Positions 19,346 to 29,257 of a stretch of DNA of 64,000 nt are shown in pieces (position 1 is the first letter of the stretch; every line of letters begins with the position of its first letter). Source of the stretch: an uncultured Bacteroides sp. (GTDB lineage Bacteria; Bacteroidota; Bacteroidia; Bacteroidales; Bacteroidaceae); the NCBI RefSeq assembly GCF_963678845.1, contig NZ_OY787466.1, positions 1,116,001-1,180,000 on the forward strand, in the 5' to 3' direction. The notes beneath the pieces are model-generated. The model was not told the origin of the DNA. It saw nothing but the letters and a program-made list of their open reading frames with translations, and did not search any database. Position numbers and translations under genes: made by a program.

Positions 19346-19361
19346 TACATGTATTTGTACG
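19346..19361 (+). promoter_or_regulatory. Candidate HTCS operator, PL11 copy
   Basis: TACATGTATTTGTACG ends 31 bp before the -7 box. About 20 bp further on, CATTTATATGCT matches 8 of 12 bases of CATGTATTTGTA and may be a second half-site in direct repeat. Confidence 0.6.
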
Positions 19362-19392
19362 GAATTGCATTTATATGCTTATACAGAATAGG

Positions 19393-19400
19393 TACTTTTG
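19393..19400 (+). promoter_or_regulatory. Candidate -7 box for the PL11 operon
   Basis: TACTTTTG fits TAnnTTTG, with TTTA 19 bp upstream as a near -33 box, 37 bp before the PL11 start. Confidence 0.55.
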
Positions 19401-19436
19401 ATGCATATTATTGTTATTACTTAAAATAATTAAATT

Positions 19437-21293
19437 ATGAAACATGTTATAGTAACACTATTCTTTTTATTTTCTCTTGGAGCATTTGCTCAGCCCAATT
19501 ATAATTATTCGACATTGACGCGAGAAAAGCTTGGACGTGGAGTGGTAGCAATTCGTGAAAATTCTAAGGAGGTATATATATCCTGGAGATATCTTTCTTC
19601 TGATCCGATGAATGTTGGTTTTAATGTTTATCGCAATGGAACCAAACTTACGATGAAGCCTATTGTTAAAGGTACATTCTTTAAAGATTCTGATGTAGAC
19701 TCCCGGAAGATGGTTTATACTGTAAAGCCTGTTATTCTAGGGAAAGAGCAAGAAACTCTGGCTGGTTCATATACTCTTCCTGCCGGAGCACCGATAGGAT
19801 ATATAAATATTCCTCTTGATAAACCTACTGATGGGGTAACTCCTGCTGGTGATAAATATAGCTATTCTCCTAATGATGCAAGTATAGGAGATGTTGATGG
19901 TGATGGTGAATATGAAATTATTCTGAAATGGGATCCTTCCAATGCTCATGATAATGCTCATAATGGATATACAGGCAATGTTTACTTTGATTGTTACCGT
20001 CTGAACGGAGAGAAACTCTGGAGAATTGATATGGGGCATAACATTCGTGCCGGAGCTCATTATACTCAATTCATGGTTTTTGATCTGGATGGAGATAACA
20101 AGGCGGAAGTAGTGATGAAAACATCCGACGGAACGGTTGATGGTACAGGCAAAGTTATTGGAAATCCCGCAGCCGATTACCGGGCTGAAACCGGACGTAT
20201 TCTCACAGGATCTGAATATCTCACCGTTTTTAATGGAAAAACAGGAGCTGCAATGCAAACAATAGATTATATACCTCAGCGGGGTAATCTGATGAATTGG
20301 GGAGATGATCATGCAAATCGTTCTGATCGCTACCTGGCTTGTGTTGCATATCTGGATGGAGTGCATCCCAGTGTGGTGATGTGTCGCGGATATTACACTC
20401 GTACTGTACTTGCAGCTTTTGATTGGAATGGAAAGCAATTAACTAACCGTTGGACATTTGATTCCAACACTCCAGGTAATGAAGGTTATGCCGGACAAGG
20501 TAATCATAATCTTCGTGTGGGTGATGTGGATGGTGATGGATGTGACGAGATAATCTATGGAGCATGCGCAATTGATAATAATGGAAAGGGACTTTATACT
20601 ACAGGAATGGGGCATGGTGATGCTTTGCATATGACAGCTTTTGATCCTTCTACTAAAGGGCTTCAGGTGTGGGACTGTCACGAGAATAAAAAAGACGGTT
20701 CTTCATTCCGTGATGCTCGTACCGGAAAAGTCCTTTTTCAGGTAAGGAGTAATACTGATGTGGGGCGTGCGATGGCTGCTGATATTGATCCTAAAAATCC
20801 GGGAGTGGAAATGTGGTCATTGGAAAGCGGTGGAATTCGTAATATTAAAGGTGAGGTTATTAACCCTGATATCAAAACACTTCCTGTAAACTCTGCAGTA
20901 TGGTGGGATGGTGATCTTTTGCGTGAACTTCTTGATAAGGTAACGGTTAGCAAATATAACTGGAAAACAGGTAAATGTCAGCCAATCTTTAAAGCAGAAG
21001 GATGTAATTGGAATAATGGAACTAAAAGTACACCTTCTTTGCAGGGAGATATCATTGGCGACTGGCGGGAAGAGGTTCTGCTGCGTTCAGCTGATAATTC
21101 CGCTTTGCACTTGTATGTCTCAACAATTCCTACCCAATATCGTTTTCATACGTTTTTGGAAGATCCTGTTTATCGTATAAGTATTGCAACACAGAATGTG
21201 GCTTACAATCAGCCCACACAACCAGGATTTTATTTTGGTCCCGATCTGAAAGGTGTATTCCGCGGATATGATTTCAGCTCTGAGAAAAAATAG
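19437..21293 (+). CDS. PL11 rhamnogalacturonan lyase, exported
   Basis: This 618-residue protein has a signal peptide (residues 1-18, AFA-QP). It cuts the rhamnose-galacturonate bond of the rhamnogalacturonan I backbone by beta-elimination, leaving unsaturated uronic acid for GH105. Family PL11 is recognised from the N-terminal fibronectin-like module (VYISWRYLSSDP), then an eight-bladed propeller carrying repeated calcium loops such as GDVDGDGEYEI, FDLDGDNKAEV and GDVDGDGCDEI, and QGNHNLRVGDVDGDG. It leads a three-gene unit with the triple-fusion enzyme and RhaM. Confidence 0.92.
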   Translation: MKHVIVTLFFLFSLGAFAQPNYNYSTLTREKLGRGVVAIRENSKEVYISWRYLSSDPMNVGFNVYRNGTKLTMKPIVKGTFFKDSDVDSRKMVYTVKPVILGKEQETLAGSYTLPAGAPIGYINIPLDKPTDGVTPAGDKYSYSPNDASIGDVDGDGEYEIILKWDPSNAHDNAHNGYTGNVYFDCYRLNGEKLWRIDMGHNIRAGAHYTQFMVFDLDGDNKAEVVMKTSDGTVDGTGKVIGNPAADYRAETGRILTGSEYLTVFNGKTGAAMQTIDYIPQRGNLMNWGDDHANRSDRYLACVAYLDGVHPSVVMCRGYYTRTVLAAFDWNGKQLTNRWTFDSNTPGNEGYAGQGNHNLRVGDVDGDGCDEIIYGACAIDNNGKGLYTTGMGHGDALHMTAFDPSTKGLQVWDCHENKKDGSSFRDARTGKVLFQVRSNTDVGRAMAADIDPKNPGVEMWSLESGGIRNIKGEVINPDIKTLPVNSAVWWDGDLLRELLDKVTVSKYNWKTGKCQPIFKAEGCNWNNGTKSTPSLQGDIIGDWREEVLLRSADNSALHLYVSTIPTQYRFHTFLEDPVYRISIATQNVAYNQPTQPGFYFGPDLKGVFRGYDFSSEKK

Positions 21294-21322
21294 TTTTTTG
21301 ATTCTCACATAATTATTATTAT

Positions 21323-24300
21323 ATGAAAAAATTGATTCTATTGATTGCTGTAATGCAACTAACTTTTAGTTTTTCATTATTGGCACAAAAAAAAGAAAAG
21401 ATAAACGATTCAAATGTTGCACTTCATTTGTTGCAACCTGCATACAAAGTCCCGTATGGTGAATTATCAACTGGGGCAATAAAGAAGGATCTCAACCGAA
21501 TTCTTTTTTATCTTGAGGTTGCTACTCCGGCTCATGTCGTTGATAAAAATACGCAAAAGGAAATCAATGATTATAGCAAGATCAATATTGATGCACAGTT
21601 AGAGCGTGGAACCTTCCGTCTGGCCAGCTATGAATGGGGGGTAACTTATGCTGCGATGCTTGATGCTGGTCTGGCTACAGGTGACAGCCGCTTCTCTGAC
21701 TATGTTTACAATCGTTTTCGTCTATTGTCTGAGGTTGCCCCTTCTTTTAAAAAAGTACTGGATGCAACCGGTTCTACTGACCCTCAGATGAAACAACTTT
21801 TGGCTCCGCATGCACTTGATGATGCGGGTGCAATGTGTGCTGCGATGATAAAGGCGAGTCGCTTGAATCCGTCGTTGCAACTTCGTCCTTTAATAGACAA
21901 TTACATGAATTTCATCATGTATAATGAATATCGTCTTTCTGATGGTACTTTTGCCCGTAATCGTCCTCAGAAAAATGCCCTTTGGCTGGATGATATGTTT
22001 ATGTCTGTGCCTGCTATCGTACAGATGGGAAAGTTGACTGGAGAAGATAAGTATTACAATGAGGCGGTGAAGCAGATTCTTCAATTTTCCTCACGTATGT
22101 TCGTAAAAGAAAAAGGATTGTACCGTCATGGTTGGGTAGAGGGAATGAATCAGCACCCTTCTTTTCATTGGGCTAGAGCAAACGGATGGGCATTGCTCAC
22201 ATTAGTCGAGACTCTTGAACTTTTGCCACAATCTCATCCCCAGTATAATATAATACTTGAGCAGCTTCGTGCTCACATAGCTGGTTTGGCTGCTTGTCAA
22301 TCCAGTGAAGGTTTCTGGCATCAGCTTCTGGATAGGAATGATTCTTATCTGGAAACATCGGCCACTGCAATATATGTTTATTGCATTGCTCATGCTATAA
22401 ACAGAGGATGGGTTGATGCTGCAGCTTACGGGCCGGTAGTTCAGCTTGGCTGGCATGCTATTTCTACTAAGATTAATGACAAAGGTGAAGTGGAAGGTAC
22501 TTGCGTGGGAACAGGAATGGGCTTTGATCCGGCTTATTACTATTATCGTCCGGTGAATACTTATGCAGCCCATGGTTACGGACCAGTTATCTGGGCAGGT
22601 GCCGAAATGATTAAACTGCTTAACAGCCAATATCCAAAGATGAATGATAGTGCTGTGCAGTATTATTCAACACCACAAAATACTTCTTCTCCAATTTTTA
22701 GTGTATCTACAGCTACAGATCGTCTGGAGGAAATCGTTGCAGGTAGCAGCAGACTGAATGAAAATGTTCCTGTGATTTTTGTTATTGGTGATTCAACAGT
22801 GAAAAATGGCCGGGGAAAAGGTGATGGTGACATGTGGGGATGGGCCGATTTCTTTGCGAATTTCTTTGATACGAATCGTATTTCCGTAGAAAACCATGCA
22901 CTTGGCGGAAGGAGTAGCCGTACTTTCTTTACCGAAGGTTTGTGGGAAAAGGTACTTCCCGGAATTAAAAAAGGTGACTATCTCTTTATTCAGTTTGGGC
23001 ACAACGATGGAGGCTCATTAAGTACCGGTCGTGCACGTGCTTCATTAAATGGTACCGGCGAGGAGTCGGAAACCGTAATCATGGAACGTACCGGTGGACC
23101 GGAAGAGGTTTTTACATTCGGTCATTACCTGCGTCTTTATATTCGTCAGGCAAAAGCACATGGTGCAATTCCTGTTGTGCTTTCTCATACTCCCGGAAAT
23201 AAGTGGACTGGTGATAAAATGAATCGTTGCGATGAAACTTATGGCAAATGGTCTAAAGAAGTAGCAGAACAGGAAGGTGTACTTTATATTGATGTGAATG
23301 ATCGTAGTGCCCGAAAGTTTGAAACCCTTGGAATAGAAAAGACAAAATCTTATTATAAGGATGGAGTACATACAACTTTTGACGGAGCTATTCTGAATGC
23401 AAAGTCTGTAGTTGAAGGGTTACTTGACTTGCCTAATTGTTCACTGAATCAGTATGTTGATAAATCTACTTTATCCAAAGAATGCAAAGCAGCCAACAAA
23501 CCATTATTTCGTGATCCTGTTTATGATGGAGCAGCTGATCCTATTGTTGTTTGGAATAAGAAGGAACAAAAATGGTTTATGTTTTATACCAATCGCCGTG
23601 CCAATATGGCAAATAGTAAAGGAGTGGACTGGGTTCATGGAACGCCTATTGGAATTGCAGAATCTTCTGATGGCGGGTCTTCCTGGAAATATCGTGGAAC
23701 AGCCAATCTAAATTATGGATCTAAGGATGTAACCTATTGGGCTCCGGATATAATTGAAAACAATGGAATTTATCACATGTTCCTTACTGTTGTTCCAGGT
23801 ATTTTTACTGATTGGAGTCATCCACGGGAGATTGTTCATTTTACCAGTTCTAACCTTATAGACTGGACATTTAATTCTAAGATTCCTTTAGCTTCTGATA
23901 AAGTAATTGATGCATGTATTGTTAAAGCTCCTGATGGAATGTGGCGCATGTATTATAATAATGAGAAAGATCATAAGTCAATTTACTATTCACAAAGCAA
24001 AGACCTGGATAAATGGGAAAATAAAGGGAAAGTAGTTGGCGATCGTGCAGGAGAAGGCCCAAAAGTTTTTGCTTGGAAAGGCAAATACTTCATGATTGTA
24101 GATAACTGGGATGGACAGGCTGTTTACTCATCAGCTGATATGGAAAACTGGAAACGTCAGGAGCATAACATCCTTCGTGAAGCGGGAAAGGGAACAGATG
24201 ATGGAACCAATGGTTTGCATGCCGATGTTGTAGTGAATAATGGGAATGCTTATATTTTCTACTTTACTCATCCTGGAAGAATTGCATCTTCGGCCGGTAA

Positions 24301-24412
24301 ATCAGATAATTATGAGACCAGACGCAGTTCCGTTCAGGTAGGGAAACTGGAATATGAAAATGGAGAAATTAAGTGTGACAGAGATAAACCTGTTTACATC
24401 AATCTAAGATAA
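21323..24412 (+). CDS. Three-domain exported enzyme: GH105, CE12 esterase and GH43-like glycosidase
   Basis: This 1029-residue protein has a signal peptide (residues 1-21). Residues about 35-435 form a GH105 barrel (WGVTYAAMLDAG, WLDDMFMS with D223/D224, WARANGWALL, ETSATAIYVY). Residues about 475-710 form a CE12 SGNH esterase: S491 in VIGDST, the FGHND block, and D680/H683 in KDGVHTTFDG. Residues about 720-1029 are a five-bladed propeller of GH43 type with candidate catalytic acids D739 (ADPIVVW), D863 (VIDACIVK) and E911 (GEGPKVF). One chain could thus remove unsaturated uronic acid, acetyl groups and a side-chain sugar from the same oligosaccharide. All three active sites look intact. It sits 29 bp after PL11 and 23 bp before RhaM. 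Confidence 0.85.
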   Translation: MKKLILLIAVMQLTFSFSLLAQKKEKINDSNVALHLLQPAYKVPYGELSTGAIKKDLNRILFYLEVATPAHVVDKNTQKEINDYSKINIDAQLERGTFRLASYEWGVTYAAMLDAGLATGDSRFSDYVYNRFRLLSEVAPSFKKVLDATGSTDPQMKQLLAPHALDDAGAMCAAMIKASRLNPSLQLRPLIDNYMNFIMYNEYRLSDGTFARNRPQKNALWLDDMFMSVPAIVQMGKLTGEDKYYNEAVKQILQFSSRMFVKEKGLYRHGWVEGMNQHPSFHWARANGWALLTLVETLELLPQSHPQYNIILEQLRAHIAGLAACQSSEGFWHQLLDRNDSYLETSATAIYVYCIAHAINRGWVDAAAYGPVVQLGWHAISTKINDKGEVEGTCVGTGMGFDPAYYYYRPVNTYAAHGYGPVIWAGAEMIKLLNSQYPKMNDSAVQYYSTPQNTSSPIFSVSTATDRLEEIVAGSSRLNENVPVIFVIGDSTVKNGRGKGDGDMWGWADFFANFFDTNRISVENHALGGRSSRTFFTEGLWEKVLPGIKKGDYLFIQFGHNDGGSLSTGRARASLNGTGEESETVIMERTGGPEEVFTFGHYLRLYIRQAKAHGAIPVVLSHTPGNKWTGDKMNRCDETYGKWSKEVAEQEGVLYIDVNDRSARKFETLGIEKTKSYYKDGVHTTFDGAILNAKSVVEGLLDLPNCSLNQYVDKSTLSKECKAANKPLFRDPVYDGAADPIVVWNKKEQKWFMFYTNRRANMANSKGVDWVHGTPIGIAESSDGGSSWKYRGTANLNYGSKDVTYWAPDIIENNGIYHMFLTVVPGIFTDWSHPREIVHFTSSNLIDWTFNSKIPLASDKVIDACIVKAPDGMWRMYYNNEKDHKSIYYSQSKDLDKWENKGKVVGDRAGEGPKVFAWKGKYFMIVDNWDGQAVYSSADMENWKRQEHNILREAGKGTDDGTNGLHADVVVNNGNAYIFYFTHPGRIASSAGKSDNYETRRSSVQVGKLEYENGEIKCDRDKPVYINLR

Positions 24413-24435
24413 TTAAATTTAAAAAGAAAAACACA

Positions 24436-24747
24436 ATGAAAAGAGAAGCTTTTAAAATGTACCTGAAACCAGGTTTTGAAAAAGAGTATGAAAAAAGACA
24501 TGCTGCTATATGGCCAGAATTAAAGAAATTGCTCGAAGAAAGTGGCGTTTCAGATTATTCAATCTTTTGGGATAAAGAAACCAATATACTTTTTGCTGTT
24601 CAGAAAACAGATGGTAATGGTTCTCAGGATCTTGGAGATAATCCGATTGTTCAGAAATGGTGGGCTTATATGGCAGACATCATGGACACAAACCCGGATA
24701 ATTCTCCGATTTCAATCCCAATGCCAGAGGTCTTCCACATGGATTAA
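24436..24747 (+). CDS. rhaM: L-rhamnose mutarotase
   Basis: This 103-residue cytosolic enzyme interconverts the alpha and beta anomers of L-rhamnose, feeding rhamnose isomerase. It matches RhaM in size and in the conserved stretches KPGFEKEYEKRHAAIWPEL (catalytic His in KRHAAIWP), FWDKETNILFA and WWAYMADIMDTN. It is the third gene of the PL11 unit, directly showing that rhamnose is an expected product of this locus. A perfect terminator follows. Confidence 0.92.
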   Translation: MKREAFKMYLKPGFEKEYEKRHAAIWPELKKLLEESGVSDYSIFWDKETNILFAVQKTDGNGSQDLGDNPIVQKWWAYMADIMDTNPDNSPISIPMPEVFHMD

Positions 24748-24763
24748 ATTCCTGCTATATTAT

Positions 24764-24806
24764 AAAGAATGCCTGATGAAAATGTTCATCAGGCATTCTT
24801 TTTTTT
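24764..24806 (+). terminator. Rho-independent terminator after rhaM
   Basis: A perfect 17-bp stem (AAAGAATGCCTGATGAA and its inverse) with a 4-nt loop runs into a T-tract. Confidence 0.9.
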
Positions 24807-24848
24807 AAAAAGGTTTATATCGCAAAGCAATTAAAACGAAAAATTGTA

Positions 24849-24856
24849 TACTTTTG
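24849..24856 (+). promoter_or_regulatory. Candidate -7 box for the HTCS gene
   Basis: TACTTTTG fits TAnnTTTG, 29 bp before the HTCS start. The operator element of the enzyme promoters is absent here, suggesting the regulator is not under its own control. Confidence 0.5.
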
Positions 24857-24885
24857 CTCAGTAATATAATCTTAATGTTTCTGAC

Positions 24886-27800
24886 ATGAAAAGACACATC
24901 CTACTTTTTCTTCTATTTTTCTATACAATTTTAGGCTCTTTTGCGTCAATAGAAATACGCTCTAAACAGATTAATACAAGCAATGGACTTGCTAATAATT
25001 CTGTTCGCTATATTTTACAGGATAGTAAAGGCTTCATGTGGCTGGGTACTCTTAATGGATTATGTCGTTATGATGGAAATTCATTTATTACTTTCAAACC
25101 TCAGTTTGGCAATAACCTTTCATTAGCCGACCATCGTATTTATGACCTGGAGGAAGATAAGAATGGCTTTTTGTGGGTAAATACTTCAGCCGAATTATAT
25201 AGCTGCTATGATTTAAAGCATGATCGCTTCGTTGATTTTACAGGAAATGCTGAACTGAGAAATAATTATTCTAAAAAGATTATAGCTAAAAACGGAAATG
25301 TCTGGCTATGGAATTCAGGAAACGGATGCCGTCAGGTTAAATATGAGGATGGCAGTTTCTCTTCTGTGAATTATACAAAGAAAAATAGAACTTTATCCAG
25401 TGATCTTGTTGTATTTGTGTCTGAAGATTCGAAAGGAATAATCTGGGTTGGAACCCAGCACGGGCTTACCCGGATTTTCAATGGTACTAGTAGCATTGTA
25501 GATAATCAGAGGAATTTCTTTAAATCGGTTTTTTATAATGGACAAACATATTTTGTCACTAATCAGAATGAAGTCTTTTGGTATAATCCGGTTGCTCATA
25601 AGTTGCAAATTATGGCTTCATTGCCTGGCATGGTTCAGAGAGCCACACCTACAGGCTGTCTTCTTCTGAAAGATGAATGGGTTATCTTTACTGATCAAGG
25701 TACTTATATCTATAATTTTCGTTCAAAATCATTGATTAAAGATAACAGCTTGTTTCATGAAGCAATACTTTCCGGGTCCACCATTACTGACAATAAAGGA
25801 GATTGCTGGATATTTAATCATACCGGGAAGTTGTGGTATATTAATGTTAGGACAAAGAAAACAAAAAGTTTTCAGCTTATTCCTTCAGATAAAATTAGTT
25901 ACATAGACAATGAGAGATATCATATAGTACACGATTCCAGAAACATTATCTGGATCTCAACTTATGGTAACGGATTGTTTGCTTATGATATTGCCAAAGA
26001 TGAGTTGGAACATTATACTTCAAATATCAATGGATTTAGTCATATTAGCTCAGATTACCTTCAATTTGTGACCGAAGATAAATCAGGTGAGATATGGGTT
26101 TGTTCTGAATTTGCAGGAATCTCAAAAATTACAGTCTTAAATGAGAGTAGCAGTCGTATTTATCCTGAAGACAAATCATTATCCGACCGTTCAAATACGG
26201 TTAGAATGATTTCAAAAATGGCAAACGGAGATATTTGGATAGGTACAAGAAAAGGTTGTGTTTATGTATATGACTCTGAGTTGAATAAGAAGCCTGTAAA
26301 ATATGATTTTCATTCTAATATCTATGCTGCTGTAGAAGACGATAAGGGGAAGGTATGGATAGGGAGCCGTGGTGATGGCCTTTGCATAGATAATGTGTGG
26401 TATAAGAATGATCTCAAGGATCCAAATTCTATTTCAGAAAATAACGTGTTTTCTATTCTTAGAGATAGTAAAAACAGAATGTGGATAGCTACATTTGGAA
26501 GTGGTATTGGAGGTGGTCTTGATTTGGCTGTTTTTAAAAATGGGAAATATATTTTCAAACACTTCTTTAATAAATCTTACGGTCAAAAGCAGGTAAGAGT
26601 ACTTCTGCAAGATAAAAATGGAATGATATGGATTGGAACCAGTGATGGTGTCTATGTCTTTAATCCCGATTTGCTGATAAAGAATCCGAAAAACTATTAT
26701 GTGTTCAATTATAATAATGGTAAATTGAAAAGTAATGAGATACGTGCCATCATGCAAGATAAAAATGGCCGTATATGGATTGGAACATCCGGTGCCGGAT
26801 TTAGTTCTTGTGAACTGAAAAAGGATTATTCTACAATAACATTTCAGCATTACAACATTCAGAATGGATTGGTAAACGATGTGGTTCAATCTATCAATGA
26901 AGATAAATCGGGCAATCTATGGATTGCTACAGAATATGGTATGTCCAAGTTCTACCCAAAGACAAAGATATTCGAAAACTATTTCTTTTCAAGTTATGCA
27001 TTAGGTAATGTATATAGTGAAAACAGTACAAGTAAATGTAAAGATGGAAAATTGATTTTTGGTACAAACTATGGATTAATAATGTTTGATTCCAAGAAAG
27101 TAAAAAGATCTTTTTTCTCTTCGCCGGCTGTCTTTACAAGTCTTAAAATTAATGGCATCAATGTTAGCCCCGAAGATCCTGACTCACCATTGGAACAGTC
27201 TATCTCTTATTCAGATAAGATAACGTTAAAGCACTCTCAGAATTCTTTTGTACTCGATTTCTCTTCATTTAATTTTTATGAATCAGAGTTGACAAAGTAT
27301 TCCTATAAACTGGAAAATTATGATAAAGAGTGGAGTGTACCAACATCTTTAAACTTTGCAGCATACAAAAACCTTCCTTCGGGAGAATACCTTTTAAAGG
27401 TAAGAGTTTGCAACGGTTCCGGTGTTTGGGATTATCGTGTAACAGCGTTGAAGATTGTTGTTAAGCCTCCGTTCTGGTTAACTATCTGGGCATTTATGAT
27501 TTATGCACTTGTTCTTGGTGTAACACTCTATTTTGCATTTAAGATTACCCGCGACTTTACTAGACTTCATAATAAGATACAGGTTGAAAAACAACTAACA
27601 GATTATAAACTGGTTTTCTTTACCAACATATCTCACGAGTTTCGTACCCCATTGACTCTTATTAAGGGAGCCCTTGAACGAATTCAGCGTATTGATAATG
27701 CTCCTAAAGAATTTGTTCATCCATTGCAAACAATGGAAAAAAGCACCAATCGAATGATTCGGTTAATTGATCAGTTGCTTGAATTCAGGAAAATGCAAAA

Positions 27801-29163
27801 TAATAAATTAGCTCTTTCTCTTGAAAAAACAGATGTGATTGCTTTTATATATGAAATCTTTTTGAGTTTTAGTGACACTTCGGAATCCAAGGATATAGAT
27901 TTCCAGTTCACTCCTTCAATAAATTCTTATAAAGCATTTATTGATAAGGGAAAATTGGATAAGATTGTTTATAACTTACTTTCAAATGCCTTTAAGTATA
28001 CGCCATCAAGCGGAAAAGTAAGCTTGATTGTGAATGTAGATGCAGAAAAGGATGTGCTTCTTATTCAGGTAAAAGATACCGGAGTAGGTATTCCGAAAGA
28101 GAAACGTGAGGAATTGTTTAAACGCTTCATGCAAAGTAATTTTTCAGGCAATAGCGTAGGTATAGGACTTCATTTGGTTAATGAGTTAGTAGGTGTGCAT
28201 AAAGGGAAAATATGGTACAATGAAAATGAAGGCGGTGGATCTGTATTCAGTGTTTCTTTGCCTCTGGATGAAAGCGTTTATGGTGAGAAAGACTTCCTGA
28301 TACCTAATAATATATTAATGAAAGAAGAACAGTCCATGAATAATATAAAAATGACTGTTCCTGAATCTCAGGAGATGGAAGATGTTGTACCTTTGAACAA
28401 TTACAAAATTCTGATTATTGAAGATGATAATGATGTGCGTCAATTCCTTAAGGAAGAGATTGGTGTCTATTTTGAAGTTAGAACAGCCGAGGATGGCCTC
28501 GACGGGCTTGAGAAGATAAAAGATTATGATGCAGATTTGATAGTCTGTGATGTGCTGATGCCAGGAATGAATGGTTACGAGGTAACCAGAAAGTTGAAAG
28601 ATGATTTCCAGACTAGTCACATTCCTGTTATTCTGCTTACTGCCTTAGGTACTACGGAAAACCATTTAGAAGGAATTGAAAGTGGAGCTGATGCGTATAT
28701 AACTAAACCTTTTAGTGTTAAACTACTCTTGGCACGTATCATTAAGTTAATTGAACAACGTGAAAAACTAAGAACAAAGTTCTCTAGCGAGCCAGGTATA
28801 AACCGTCCTGCTATTTGTTCTACCGACAAAGATAAAGGATTCATAGATAAATTACATGAGATTCTTGAGACCGAAATTGCTAATGCTGAGTTTTCTGTTG
28901 ACGACTTTGCTGCTCAGATGGGATTGGGACGAACTGTATTTTATAAGAAGGTAAAAGGTGTAACCGGACATTCACCTAATGAATATCTTCGTATTATTCG
29001 TATGAAGAAAGCTGCAGAATTACTTCTTTCTACTAGCCTTACTGTGTCCGAAGTGTCTTATAAAGTGGGAATTAACGATCCATTCTATTTTAGCAAATGC
29101 TTTAAATCACAGTTTGGAGTAGCGCCTTCTGTATATCAAAAACAAGATGAAATAAAAAAATAA
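24886..29163 (+). CDS. Hybrid two-component system sensor/regulator of the rhamnogalacturonan locus
   Basis: This 1425-residue one-protein two-component system senses an oligosaccharide in the periplasm and activates the locus. A signal peptide (1-21) is followed by a double seven-bladed propeller of Reg_prop repeats (about 30-760, many DxxGxxWIGT motifs), a Y_Y_Y domain (about 765-850) and a membrane helix (about 862-885). The cytosolic part has HisKA with the phospho-His H917 in SHEFRTPLTL, HATPase (NLLSNAFKYTP, DTGVGIP), a receiver domain with D1222 in CDVLMPGMNG, and a C-terminal AraC-type helix-turn-helix (about 1320-1425). The ligand is probably a rhamnogalacturonan oligosaccharide, from context only. 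Confidence 0.93.
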   Translation: MKRHILLFLLFFYTILGSFASIEIRSKQINTSNGLANNSVRYILQDSKGFMWLGTLNGLCRYDGNSFITFKPQFGNNLSLADHRIYDLEEDKNGFLWVNTSAELYSCYDLKHDRFVDFTGNAELRNNYSKKIIAKNGNVWLWNSGNGCRQVKYEDGSFSSVNYTKKNRTLSSDLVVFVSEDSKGIIWVGTQHGLTRIFNGTSSIVDNQRNFFKSVFYNGQTYFVTNQNEVFWYNPVAHKLQIMASLPGMVQRATPTGCLLLKDEWVIFTDQGTYIYNFRSKSLIKDNSLFHEAILSGSTITDNKGDCWIFNHTGKLWYINVRTKKTKSFQLIPSDKISYIDNERYHIVHDSRNIIWISTYGNGLFAYDIAKDELEHYTSNINGFSHISSDYLQFVTEDKSGEIWVCSEFAGISKITVLNESSSRIYPEDKSLSDRSNTVRMISKMANGDIWIGTRKGCVYVYDSELNKKPVKYDFHSNIYAAVEDDKGKVWIGSRGDGLCIDNVWYKNDLKDPNSISENNVFSILRDSKNRMWIATFGSGIGGGLDLAVFKNGKYIFKHFFNKSYGQKQVRVLLQDKNGMIWIGTSDGVYVFNPDLLIKNPKNYYVFNYNNGKLKSNEIRAIMQDKNGRIWIGTSGAGFSSCELKKDYSTITFQHYNIQNGLVNDVVQSINEDKSGNLWIATEYGMSKFYPKTKIFENYFFSSYALGNVYSENSTSKCKDGKLIFGTNYGLIMFDSKKVKRSFFSSPAVFTSLKINGINVSPEDPDSPLEQSISYSDKITLKHSQNSFVLDFSSFNFYESELTKYSYKLENYDKEWSVPTSLNFAAYKNLPSGEYLLKVRVCNGSGVWDYRVTALKIVVKPPFWLTIWAFMIYALVLGVTLYFAFKITRDFTRLHNKIQVEKQLTDYKLVFFTNISHEFRTPLTLIKGALERIQRIDNAPKEFVHPLQTMEKSTNRMIRLIDQLLEFRKMQNNKLALSLEKTDVIAFIYEIFLSFSDTSESKDIDFQFTPSINSYKAFIDKGKLDKIVYNLLSNAFKYTPSSGKVSLIVNVDAEKDVLLIQVKDTGVGIPKEKREELFKRFMQSNFSGNSVGIGLHLVNELVGVHKGKIWYNENEGGGSVFSVSLPLDESVYGEKDFLIPNNILMKEEQSMNNIKMTVPESQEMEDVVPLNNYKILIIEDDNDVRQFLKEEIGVYFEVRTAEDGLDGLEKIKDYDADLIVCDVLMPGMNGYEVTRKLKDDFQTSHIPVILLTALGTTENHLEGIESGADAYITKPFSVKLLLARIIKLIEQREKLRTKFSSEPGINRPAICSTDKDKGFIDKLHEILETEIANAEFSVDDFAAQMGLGRTVFYKKVKGVTGHSPNEYLRIIRMKKAAELLLSTSLTVSEVSYKVGINDPFYFSKCFKSQFGVAPSVYQKQDEIKK

Positions 29164-29173
29164 TCTGATTTTA

Positions 29174-29204
29174 TTTGTTAATTTAAAAAATCCCTATATC
29201 TTTG
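29174..29204 (+). promoter_or_regulatory. Promoter of the perR-like/rubrerythrin unit
   Basis: TTTG (29174-29177), a 19-bp spacer and TATCTTTG (29197-29204) are an exact match to the Bacteroides consensus. Confidence 0.75.
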
Positions 29205-29257
29205 CAAACGTTATAAAGTTGTAATGAATACAATATTAAAATTAAAACCAATTAGTA

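Noticed and set aside
19767..20438. A 223-codon frame opposite the PL11 lyase
   Set aside because: It is the mirror of a conserved enzyme; its Ile/Ser/Cys/His-rich composition is typical of antisense reading.
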